The translations under genes were made by a program, and so were the position numbers. The notes beneath the pieces were generated by a model. That model saw only the letters and a program-made list of their open reading frames with translations. It did no database searches and had not been told where the DNA came from. 64,000 bases of DNA from Micromonospora sp. WMMD1155. GTDB taxonomy: Bacteria; Actinomycetota; Actinomycetes; Mycobacteriales; Micromonosporaceae. Positions 1 through 12,400 of this stretch are shown in pieces. Numbering within the stretch: the stretch's first letter is position 1; every line of letters begins with the position of its first letter. The stretch lies in assembly GCF_029581275.1 (NCBI RefSeq), contig NZ_CP120742.1, positions 62,001-126,000 of the forward strand. Direction: 5' to 3'.

Positions 1-424
1 GAGTGCCGGCGCGGTCGAGGTGGCTCACCCGGTCCGCGGCGCCCACCAGGGCGTCCGGCGCCTCGTCGAGCAGCTGCGCCGCCGGAAACTGCACCGGCAT
101 CCGCAGCTCGTCGGCGTGGCGGCCGAGATCCGACAGGCTTCGCGAACCGACCACCGCAGGCGGTAGGTAGAACACGGCCTTGTCCAGTGAACGCGACGGC
201 TGCATCTCCAGGTAGGTCAGCAGGTGCGGCCAGGTCAACACCGGCGGTTTGAGCGGAACCAGAGTGGTCAGCCCCGGGTTGACCGGACGCGGCTGGGCCG
301 CCACCGCCTCCAGTTCGTCGGCGGTGACCAGACGCGAACCCACCAGGAACGCGCCATCGCCGGTGAGCGCGATGCCGTCGGCGCAGAGTTCCGGCGCGGC
401 GTCCGGAAAGATCATTCGCAACAT
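1..424 (-). CDS. Hypothetical protein downstream of the giant gene (3' end outside window)
   Basis: An open frame starts with ATG at 424 and reads about 141 codons to the window edge without a stop. A GGAGAA sequence lies about 6 nt upstream of this ATG and supports it; a second in-frame ATG follows three codons later. The product begins MLRMIFPDAAPELCADG and later has the Pro-rich stretch LVPLKPPVLTWPHLLTYLEM. I see no signal peptide, membrane segment or known motif. It starts 13 nt after the stop of the 11.8-kaa gene on the same strand, so it is probably co-transcribed and perhaps translationally coupled, which suggests a partner function for the giant protein (inference). I do not recognise the family. 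Confidence 0.7.
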   Translation of the reverse strand, partial: MLRMIFPDAAPELCADGIALTGDGAFLVGSRLVTADELEAVAAQPRPVNPGLTTLVPLKPPVLTWPHLLTYLEMQPSRSLDKAVFYLPPAVVGSRSLSDLGRHADELRMPVQFPAAQLLDEAPDALVGAADRVSHLDRAGT

Positions 425-437
425 GCGGTTCTCCGGC

Positions 438-3400
438 TCAGAAGCAGTTGGACAGGGTGGTGGCGAGCAGGTCGAGCAGTCTCCGGTGCTGGTCGGCGTG
501 CTCCGGCCCGAAGGCACCGGGTCGGCCGGCGGCGGCCAGCAGGTCCCGCAGCCCGGCGATCCGCAGCACCCACAGCCACCGGTCGGTAGGCGTCACCACG
601 CAGGTCTCCAGCAGTGACTCGGCCAGCTTGAACGGGCCGGCGGGGTCGGCCCAGTGCTCCTGCGCCTCCTGCGGGGTCATCGCCAGCACGGCGGCAATCG
701 CGGTGAACACCCTGGTGTTCGTCGCGCCGCGGTCCACGGTGGACGCCTCACCGTCGGCCGCGAGGAGCGCCCGACTCAGCGCGACCACGTCCAGGCTGCT
801 CAACTGCCCGGAGTAGAGCAGCCTGAGCAGCGTGTCGTTCCACCCGCGACGCAGGTCGTAGGAGTCCATGTCACCGAGGAACTCGGTGAGGAACCGGGGT
901 GGAACCGGACCGGTAGGCGGAGGATCGGCCATGTGGTCGACGCCCAGGGCGTTGCTGGTCGCCGCCGGCCGCCAACGGTCCAGCACCTCGTCGCCCATGC
1001 CGCCGAAGCGCTCGGCCGCGTTCAGCACGACCTGGTACGCGGCCAACTCGCGGTTGTCCGGGTCGGCCACCCGCATGGTATCCAGCGCGGCCTTCACCCC
1101 CGGCTCGCGCAGCTCGGTCAGGTGCTCGGCGAGGTAGTCACCGGCGGCGGACCAAGTCGGCTGCGCGAGCCAACCGCCGAGCACCTCCGGTGGGGCCCCG
1201 GCCGGCGGTACCGCGATCTCCCCGGCCCGGGCGAAGAGGTCACCGGTCAACTGCTCGGCCTCGACCACCGGCTCGGCGGCGTTCGAGGCGATCATCTGCC
1301 AGGCCGAACCGAGGGCGGTGGGCACCCGGACGATCTGCACGACGCCCTGACGGCGCAGAAGCGTGGTCAGCGCGGCCGACCCACCGGTGGTGACGACCAC
1401 CGGCGGAACCGGACTCGCGGCCAGCACCGACCCGAGCGTGGTCAGGTCGACGGCGTCGCGTGCCGGCTCGCCGTACCGGGACAGCAGGCTGGTCAGCGCC
1501 CGCAGCTCGGCGCCACCCCAGGCCGGTTCGGCCCGGGCCGACGAGGCCTGCCCGGCCGGCTGGGGCAGACTCTCACCCCGGATCAGCGTCACCGGCCGGC
1601 CGGCCGCCGCCGCGAGGTCGGACACCGAGGTCACCAGCCGCTCGGCCGACGACCACGACTCCGCCGTGCCGATCATGGTGAGCCGCCCGCGCATCCAGGC
1701 GGCCTGGCCCGGCTTACGGACGCTGTGGTCGACCGGCTCCGACCTCCAGGCGTCGACCACGCCGGCCACGGTCGGCAGCGCCGCCGCCATGTCCGGCAGC
1801 TGGGCGCGGACGACGCCGAGCGTCTGGTCGAGGGTACGGAGCAGGTTCTGGTACATGTCCCCGACAGCGGCCGACGGCAGGTTCCCCTTGCCCAGCAGCG
1901 CGCTCTGGAGTTGAGCGGCACCCGTGCGCAAGTTCTCCACCAGGGCCAGCGTGTCGGGGTGCTGGGCCAGCCGCGTCGCCAGGGTGCGGCCGAAGCCCTG
2001 GGTGAGGTCGCTGCGGATGCCGGCGGCGACCCGGGCCATCTCGATCCGATCCGCCGGCACCTCGACAACGGCTGGTTCTGCCACCGGGGCCGTCCAGACC
2101 ATCGCGTCTACGGCCCCGGCCGGGAGGTACGCGCCGTAGCCATCGTCGTGCTGCTCGATGTACAGCGGCGGCGCGTTCTCCGGGCCGAACCCGAAGCCGG
2201 CGGACTCCCCCCCTTCGACGACGACCAGGTTGACGCCCAGGGCGTAGCCGACGGCCTGGGCCAGGATGTCCGACCGTAGGGCGGTCCGTAGTTCCGGCTC
2301 GGCCAGCATCTGGGCGTAGGTTTCGGCGACCGAGAGGTTCCCTGCGGCTACCCGTCGGACCAGCGCCGCGCCGGCATGGTGGTCCTCGTTCTCCAGTGCG
2401 TAGGCGACGAACCGCAGATCCGAATCGGCAAGGATGTGGGCCAAGCTGGCTGGGCGGTTTCGATGCCACAGGTCCCAGGCCCGTTCGATCGCCGCCCCTG
2501 TGTCGTCGTCGAGCAGAAGGGAGATCGCCTCCCGCCGCGGGGTGCGCAGCGCGGGCGGGTCGATGGCGCCGTTACGGACCTGGGTCGCCACGTACTGCCA
2601 CAGGTTCGCGGCGCTGACACCGGCCGGCAGGCGAACGTCCTGTCCCGCTGCCGCCACCAGCACCGACGTGGCCAGCGCGTTCGGTCCGACGGCGACTGCC
2701 GCGGCGACCGGACGGGACAGGGTGGATGGCACCTGGATGTCGTCCGGGACATCGGACATCTCGGTGTCCGGATTATCGACCGACGCTGGGCTGGGTCTGT
2801 CGACGGACATGTCGTCTGCGACGTTGGCAACCGATGCCTGGGCCCCGGCAGCTCGCCGCACACTGGCGGCGCCGAGCATGGCCAGCGCGCGCAGCTGACG
2901 ATCCGGGAAGGCGGCGAAGTCCGACACGGCCGTGCCGACCGTCTCGGGGGTGCGCCGGAGCGACAGTTCGGTCGGGCTGCGACTCCAGCCGAGGGCGGCC
3001 AAGCGTTGCTGCAGGCCCTCCGGCGTCATCAGGGCGAGCAGCAGGAGCTGCCGGGCACCTTGGTCAAGGCCAACGAGGGCATCCACGCGTACCTGAAGCC
3101 GTCCGATACGGACGATGACGCGGGAGACCGTGATGCCGGCGGTCTGGGATATTTGCGACAGATCGTCAAGGAGTTCCCAGTCGGGTCGCTCAGCGTCCAG
3201 ATCGAGGTCTACCCGAAGCGTCGACGTGCCCTGGCTGTCGTCATAGGTGAATCTGATGCCGGGGCGGTCGCTCAGAGGGAAGCCGCGGTCGAAAAGGTTT
3301 TCACGGTCCTCGGCCGGCTGGAGGACCACTGTGACGGTCACGTCGTGGAGCAGCTTCGGAATGGGAAATCTGGGCAGGGTCGTCCGTCCGGTGGCCGCTA

Positions 3401-6400
3401 CTCGGTCGCTGAGGTCCCGGATGGTGTCCAGCAACTCGGCGTCGTTCGGGGACTGCCTGACGATCCGGGCGATCCGCTGTGCGAAGTGCTCCTCGAAAGC
3501 GGCCGAGCGCAAGTCATCGAGCAGTTCGCGGGCAGCGGCCGTCGGCTGGTTCAGCGACGCCAGCGTGTGCCCACCCGCCCTGCTCTGGTCGGACAACCTG
3601 CGAATCTCCTCGGGCCGAATCTCATACTGCGCCCACAAACCCCGGGCCCAGTTCACCGCATCATGGGCCAGCTGCCGCACCGGCATCCGCTTGACGGCGA
3701 GATACGACTTCGACGGATCGTCATCCGGCGGCACCACTGAACGGACGTAGGCGAGGAACAACCGCGGATCCCCCAGATCCTTGACCCCGGACAGCGCAAA
3801 CGCCTCCTGCGCCGCAGTCAACAGATCCGTCTGGGCACGACCTGTGCTGTAGGCATCCTGCGCCAGATCGGTCGGAATCCGCTCCGCGCTCAGCGCCACC
3901 CGAGCCAACAACGCCGGCACCCCCGGATAAGCCAGCGCCCGCCAACCCGCCCGCACTAGAGCATCCGCCACAGCCGTCACCGCCGTGAACCGATCCGTCT
4001 CGGTGTTCAACCCCGACAACAGGATCCGCAACTCCTGCGGATCTCCAGGCCACGCCCGCCCGAAGTCCACCGGATCCGTCCGCACCAACGACGACACCAT
4101 CAACAACCGACCCGCCTGCGTCACCCCCCACTCCGCAGCGGCTCCCCGCACCTCCTCAACCAGCGGCACCCGACCGACAAACAAACTGAAGGCAGTCACC
4201 CACTCCTGACTGAGACCCCCCAACGACACACCCACCCGCTGGATGTTGTCCAGCGCCCAGCCACCCGCTGGCTCCTGCTCTTCCCGCTCCGCCCGCAGAC
4301 CCCCCAAAACACCCAGCCACGATTCCAACTCGAACCACTCACGACCGACCAGATCACCTGCCTCCTGTCCACCCATCCCCAAGACCACCGAATACCACCA
4401 CCCAACCGCCGCCTGCACGCGACCCACATTTCCAAGATCCCCAAGAGTGAGCCGGAAATCGCTCATCAACGCACCCTGCAAACTCCCTTCCGCGGGGAAC
4501 CACTCCGCCAACGCATCAAGCTGGTCCAGCACGTAGTCGCTCAATGCCTCCGGGTTCCCCGCGACCTGCCTGTCATCTGCCTCCCACAACGTCAACGCCA
4601 TCCGCATGAGACGCGCCGGACGAATCCCCGCATCGCGGGCCGCGCCCTCGATACCGACCAGCGCCGTGTCGGTGACGACGTCGTCCCCAAACTCACCCAC
4701 CGCAGCGGTCACCGCATCGACAAAACCGACCAACCAGCCGGGGTCGGCATCGATGGCTTCGACCAGGGGCTCCGTGTTGACCCCCGTGCGCTGGACCAGT
4801 TCCAGCAACTCCGGAACGTTGACGGCCCCCGAACCGACCACGATGGTCTCGGCGTCCTCGACCGCGAGGTCATACCGCTCCCCCCAGAACGAGCCGGCGA
4901 GCAACAGGTCGGCATCGCCGGTCTCCAGCCGGACGAACGGCCAGACGCCGTCCTCGTCGTCCGGTTGTAGCACCTGGTCAACGAACGACGCCCACTCGAC
5001 CGTAGTCGCTCCGTCTTGAACCGGGAAGGTGGCAGGAATTCGTTCGGCCAGGCCGAGTGCCATCTCGAGCAGCTGACCGGTGAACTGCCGGACGAGGATC
5101 TTCAGGGATCGGTCCAGGTCCGTTGTGGCGCGCAGCACGCCGTCTACGGCCAGCCGGAGAGCGTCGACGGCCAAGGTGAGGTCGCGAGCCTCCGGCAAGG
5201 TCATGGGCAACTCGTCGTCGTTGTCGTCCAGTCTTCGCAGCCGGTCGTTCACAGTGTCCGCCCGGTCGCCGCCGAAATCGGCCAACCGATGAACCTCCAA
5301 CGCCGCCTGCCCGGCCTCGCGAGCCGCGACCATACGGATCTCCGGCGGCTCGCCTCCCGCGACTTTGCCCGCCCTGTCGGCCGTCTGGTAGGCCTGTTCG
5401 AGGACGCTCAGAACGGATGGAGACGAGCCGGTCGAGCGGACGGCTGCCCTAAGCAGCGAGCTGTCACGCCTGACTTTAAAGAGAGCCTGGGCGATCCGCG
5501 TCTTATTACCGACTTCGTATTCAAAGGCGGAAAGGTTCAGTTCGGGTAGCTGATGCCGTAGGTAGCGTAGTTCGGTCAGTAGCAGGCCATCGGGGCCGTT
5601 GCCGCGGACCCCGGCCCACAACAGCTCTTCGAGCAACCGACCCCTACCGTCGACGCTGAGGAACTGCCGAACCGCAGTGGCCAACTCGTCAGCCGACGGT
5701 CGATACCGGGGATCCAGCGACGCCACCCGGCTGAGCAACGGCACCAACGACGCCAACAACGACACGTCGACGCCCAGACCGACAGCAAAGGCGGCCACCT
5801 CCGCCGGATCAGCACCACCGGCCAGGTACGCCGTGCGCAACACATCCTCCGCGACCGGCGCCACCCCCGTACGCCCCGCCAACCCCGTCAACTGCTCGAC
5901 GCCACCATCACCAAGGCCCACCCGCGCCGCCGTCACCGCCACCTGCCCGAACTGCTGGGCAATCTGCTCCCACCGCCGCTCCCACCCCGCCTCGACCGCC
6001 ACCGGCACCGGCACATCCGGCCACCCGAACACCCAATCGATCACCCGTTCCGGCCGCACCTCCGGCACTGCCGCCGCCACCAACCGCACCGCAAACCGCT
6101 GCGCATCCGGATCCCGCGAACCAAACAACTCACCCAGGTGCTGAACAAAGAATCCCAGCCGGGAACTGTTCCGCGCCCACTCACCGATCAACGCCTCATC
6201 AAAACCGTGCCGTACCAGACGGTCCCGCACCGCCTCCCCGAACACCCGACCCTGCCGACGCAGGGCCGCCGTTCGCGCCTCACCCCCCACCTCCGGGTCC
6301 ACCACCTCGACCCGCACACCCGCGACCAACCCCGCCCACCGCGACACCACAAAGAACACATCAAACGGCTCAACACCCCACACCCCGGCCGCCGCCACCA

Positions 6401-9400
6401 CCGACTCCGGGCCACCCAACTCCAACGCCCGCGCCATTTCCGCAAGATTCAGCGAATCCTGCTCCCGACGCGCCCGGATACTCTCCAATGCCAACTCGCC
6501 CGGCACCTGCGCCAACAACCCCAACGGCACATCGCTGCTCCACAACCGATGCAACCCCGCCCGCTCAGCAGCGTCCAAACCCAACCCCGACGCCAACCGC
6601 ACCACATCAGCCAGATCTAACCGATTACGCACCCCCTCTCCCGCCAACGCCTGCACCACACGATCCACCCACGGCCCACCGGGCGGATCCACCAGCACCG
6701 AGTCCCCCGCAACCCGCTGCACCACATCCCCCACGCCGGCAACCACCTGCTCCGGATGCAACCCCAGATCACGCGCCACCGCATACACCGGCGCCGACCC
6801 CACCACCGGCACCCCACCCAACACCTCCGCCAACCCCACCAACCGCCGCACACCAGAGGCGTCCAAACGCAACCCGGACCTGACCCGATCCAGCGCGACC
6901 AGATCCACCACCCCGGCAGCCGCCACCCGCGCAGCAGCCACCTCCGACAACCCCACACCCCGCAACGACTCCACCGACGCCAACCGCACATCGGCATGCA
7001 CACCACCGGTCAGCGCCCCCACACCCGGCGCCGGCTCCCCCAGCACCGCACCGCCCTGCCCATACGCCTGATCCACCAACAACAGCAGGTCGTGAAACTC
7101 CTCCCGCACCGCCGGCACCAACTCCGGCGTCCCCACCACCAACCGCGACCGCATCACATCAAGCTGCCGACCCAGATGACCCAACACCCCAAGGACAGCA
7201 CCAGCCGCCACATCCCCCACCGCCGCAGCCCGCATCAACCCAGCCCGCAACGACCGCCCCACACCAAAGCCATCAGCCACCACCAACGCCGACACCGCAG
7301 CCCGCAACCCGCCCAGGCTCTCCGGCACAAAGTGACCCAGCCCCGAATCCGGCACCGGAACAAACGGCGCCACATACACTTGGAGATTGCCGCCCCCAGC
7401 GACACTCTGCCGATCATCGCCATCCGGCGAATCGGGATTCTCAACCCGCACGCCCGGCTCGGCCACCGCGATGGCCGAGTCGCTCACGTACTCCCGAAAA
7501 CCCCCATCACGCGCCTCCACAAACAACAACGGCCGACCCACCGGACCGGTCGCCACCCCCGCAGAGTCACCCGCACCGACAACCACCAACCTGATATCCA
7601 GCGCATGGCTGACGGCCCGGGCCAGCACCTCCGCCGGCACTAAAGTCCGCAGTCGTGAATCGGCCAGCATGGCGCCGTACGTCCGCTCGGCCGACAGCCC
7701 ATCTGCCATCCGCCGAAGCAGCGCCGCTGCCGAATGGTGGCCCTCGCTCTCCAGCGCGGACGCCAGGAGCCCCGCCTCCAGGAAATCAGGCATCGATGGA
7801 TGCAACAGATCATTGGCTATCGCTAACGCCTCCTGAGGCTCGCCGTCCAACAGGTCGACGATCGCCTGGGAGAAGGTAGATATCGGCGGCGGCTCAACGA
7901 CAGCTTGCTGAGTCCGGGTCCTCACGTATTGCCACAGACTGGCGGTGTCGCTGATTCCGGCCGGCAACGGCACGCCCTGCCCCCGACTGGCGGCCATTAC
8001 CGCCATGGCCAGCCCGTCCGGCCCGGTTGCTACCGCCTTACCGAGCGGCCGCGACAGCGTGACCGGCACGGGCAGACTTTCTCTCGTTGGCGAAGGCTCC
8101 GCGGCTCGCCGCAGACGGGCCGCGTGCAGCATCGCCAGCGCGCGCGGCCGCCCGTGCGGGATGACGACGAAATCCGCCGCAGTCGTGCCGGCAGTCTCGG
8201 GAGTGCGCCGGAGCCGGCGCTCCGGATCCTCATCCCGGCTCCAACCGAGAACGGCCAGGCGGGGCAGCGGGTCGTCGTCCGTCAGCGCCAGGAACAGGAG
8301 CTGTCGAGCACTCCTGTCAAGGTGGATGAAGTCGTCCACCCGCACCATGGTCTGGCCCGCAGTGAGGTCGATGCGGTTGACATCAAGGCCGTCTCCAGCG
8401 GCGGCCTCCATCAGCTCGTCAAGCAGCCACCAATCCGGCGATTCGCCGTTGATGGTCATGACCGCCAGCAGGCGATCGTTGTCCGTGGTCACAGTGACGT
8501 CGTAATGCATGCCGAGATAGTGGAGATCGGAGACTTCAGCCTCCCCGACCATCCAAAGATCCACCCGTACCTCCATGCTGCCCGGGAACCGCAGCCAGGC
8601 CGAGCGAGGCAACGTCGTGCGACCAGCCGCCGTTACCCTGGCGTAGAGGTGCTGGATGTTGTCCAGCAACTGGGCGTCGTCCGAGGATTCTTCGACGATC
8701 CGGTTGTACCGTTGTTCGTAGTGCTCGGCGAAGGTGGCGGAGAGCCAGTCGTCGAGAAGGCCGCGGGCGCCGTCTGTCGGCTCGTCCAGGACCGCCAGAC
8801 TGCGCCCGGTCTGATGACTGCGCTCGTGCAACGCCCAGATCTGCTCCGGCGGAATCTGAAAACGCTCCCGCAAACCCTCAGCCCACGCCACCGCGTCAGC
8901 AGCCAATTGCCCGACCGGAATCCGCTCGACTTCGCGGTACGTCTTCGACGACACGTCGGCAGGCTGCCCCACCGAACGCACATACGCGGCAAACAAGCGC
9001 GGATCACCCACCGCCGCAATCCCGGACACCTCGAACGCCTGATCCGCCGCCTCCAGCAGATCAACCTGCCCCCGCCCAACAACATCCGCCAACTCCGAAA
9101 GATCCGACGGAATCCGCTCAGCCTGCACCGCCACCCGCGCGACCAGCTCCGGCACCCCCGCATAAGCCGGCGCCCGCCAACCCGCCTCACGCAACGCCAG
9201 GACAACACCTGACACCGCCGTCAGCAAATCCGCCTCGGTATCCAACACCGACAACAGAGCCCGCAAATCCTCCGACTCACCAGCCCACACCGACGCGAAA
9301 GCCTCCGGGGCGGTACGCACCAACGACGACACCATCAACAACCGATCCGACCGCGTCACCCCCCACCGCGCAGCCACCCCCCGCACATCCTCGACCACCG

Positions 9401-12400
9401 GCACCCGACCCACGGCCAAACTGAAACCCGTCAACCACTCCTCACTCAAACCCCCCAACGACACACCCACCCGCCGCAGGTTCACCACATCCCAACCACC
9501 CCCCGGATCCTGCGCCGCACGTTCCGCCCGCAACCCCTCCAATACCCCAAGCCACGACTCCAACCGGAACCATTCACGCCCCAGCACCTCGCCCGCAAGC
9601 CGTTCACCCAACCCCAACACCGCCGAATACCACAGCGCCGCCGCCGCCTCCACACGAGCAACAGCCGGAGGTTCAAGATCCCCAAAAGTCAACCGGAAGT
9701 CACTCATAAACACGCTTTGCAGGCCTTGCTTCGCCGGGAACCACTCAGTCAACACCGCGAGATTGCGCTGGACGAATGCGGTAGACGTAATCGTGCTCAT
9801 CGCGATGCGCTCGCCACGCCCCGCCAGCCCCTGCCACATCCGGAGTAGGCGCGCCGGACGGATTTCCAGAATGTGGGCGACGAGCATGATGTTGTGCGTC
9901 TGCCATGCGGCGTCGCGCCACTCGTTGACCGCGTCCACCAGGCCGGCCAGGAAGCCAGGATCCCGGGACAGTCCCTCGATCAGTTCAGCGATCGGAAGGC
10001 TCCGGCGACGCTCAGCCAACTGCAGCATCATCAGCAGGTCTGGGGCTGCGGCGCGCGCGGCGGCGAACTCGAGTTCGCTGATCGGGCTTCCCAAACGCTC
10101 GGCCTGGAGGACGGCGAGCAGAAAGTCGGGGTCACTGGTCGTGTACCGATCCGCAGGCTGGTCGCCGAGTGCGTCCGATGGCAGCGCAGCTTTGATACGA
10201 GACGCCCATTCTGCCGCATTCGTCTCACCAGCTTGCTGCAGGATGGCGGCCAGCGTATCGCCCAGGAGCTCGGCTATCTCGAGGAGCTTGTCGGTAAGGA
10301 ATCGGATCAGAAGCCGTCGAGGCCGGTCCAAGCCCTCCGTGGCCCGCAGCCCGCCGTCCGCGGTCAGCCGAAGAGCATCGATGGCCAGCGTGATGCCCTC
10401 CGGCGAGGCCACTGGCAGGTCGTCGCCGTCCGATCGGCTCAGCCGGTGCTTCACGATATCGGCCCGATGATGATTGCCGGGACCGGCCAACTCATGAACT
10501 CTGAGAGCCGCCTTTCCAGCCGCAGACGCCTTGGACCAGTTTCCCTCGCCGAGAGCTCTGGACGCCGTATAACCGGCCTCAGAAATAACGGTTTCGACGG
10601 AATCGAGGATGCGGTCCACCTTGGTGCGTCGCTGTCGTAGAACTCGCTGCGGGAACGTGCTCCGAGGGAGCGCCCGCCGGATTGGTGGGATCAACCCGAT
10701 CGCGTCCGAGGTGCGGAAATGAAGCTGATCTTCGTTCCTCCGGCGCGTCTGAGATGGAGTCTCGGCGGACTCTCGCGAGAGGAGGCGTAGTTCGGAGAGG
10801 AGGAGGCCGTAGGGTCCGTTGCCCTGGCTACCGATCCACAGCAGCGTTTCGAGTAGCCTGTCGTCGGCGTCGGCGTCGATGTGCAGGAATCGTTGGATGG
10901 CCTCGATGAGTTGGTCGTTCGAGAGCCGGTATTGCGGGTCCAGTGCGGCGACCCGGGCCAGCAAAGGCACCAGGGGCGACAGCAACGACACATCGACCCG
11001 CAGACCGATCGCGACATCGGCCACGTCCGCCGGATTATCGCGACCAGCCAGATACGCCGTGCGCAACACCTCTTCCGCGTCCGGCACCACACCCGTACGT
11101 GCGGCCAGCCCTCTCAGCCGGTCAGTGTCACCTTCACCCAGCCCCACCCGAGCGGCGGTCACCGGTAGCTGAACGGCTCGGTGGGCACGCTGCTCGCGCC
11201 TGCGCTCGAATGCCGCCTCGATCGACGCGTGCGGGGGCGCGTCCGGCAGCACCGCGAGTTCATCGATGATGACCCCCGGCCGCGCTGTCGGCAGTGCCGC
11301 TCCGATCAGGAGCAAAATGTGGTGGTTGGAGTCGGGGTCCGGCCCGGTGATCAACTCGCGCAGATGTTGGACGAAGAAACCGAGCCGGGCACTGTTGCCC
11401 AACCACTCAGAAATCAACGCCTCGTCGAACCCGTGCCCGACCAGACGATCCCGGATCGCCTCGGCGAACAACTCACCCTGCCGACGCACCGCCACCACCC
11501 GGGCCTCACCCACCACACCCGGATCCACCACCTCGACCCGCACACCCGCGACCAGCCCCGGCCACCGCGACACCACAAAGAACACATCAAACGGCGCCAC
11601 ACCCAACACCTGCGCCGCCGCCACCACCGCACCCGACCCCGCCAAACCCAACCTCTGCGCCAACTCCGCAGAAGAAAGCGAATACCGCTCCCCACTCGCC
11701 CACACACTGCGCAACGCCAACTCACCCGGCACCTGCGCCAACAACGCCAACGGCACACCATCGCCGCGCAACCGATACAACTGCGCCCGCTCAGCAGCGT
11801 CCAACCCCAACCCCGACGCCAACCGCACCACATCACTCACATCAACCCGAGAACGCACCCCCTCCCCCGCCAACTCCGCCACCACACGATCAACCCACGC
11901 CACCCCCGGCGGATCCACCACCACGCTGTCCCCAGCAACCCGATCCACCACCTCACCCACAGCAGCCACCACCTGCTCCGGATGCAACCCCAGATCACGC
12001 GCCACCGCATACACCGGCGCCGACCCCACCACCGGCACCCCACCCAACACCTCCGCCAACCCCACCAACCGCCGCACACCAGAGGCGTCCAAACGCAACC
12101 CGGACCTGACCCGATCCAGCGCGACCAGATCCACCACCCCGGCAGCCGCCACCCGCGCAGCAGCCACCTCCGACAACCCCACACCCCGCAACGACTCCAC
12201 CGACGCCAACCGCACATCGGCATGCACACCACCGGTCAGCGCCCCCACACCCGGCGCCGGCTCCCCCAGCACCGCACCGCCCTGCCCATACGCCTGATCC
12301 ACCAACAACAGCAGGTCGTGAAACTCCTCCCGCACCGCCGGCACCAACTCCGGCGTGACCACACCCAACCGCGACCACATCAGCTCAACCTGCCGACCCA

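Noticed and set aside
654..2279. Long plus-strand frame of 541 codons
   Set aside because: It is antisense to the giant gene, Arg/Pro/Gly/His-rich and without motifs; such shadows arise from GC bias at codon positions.
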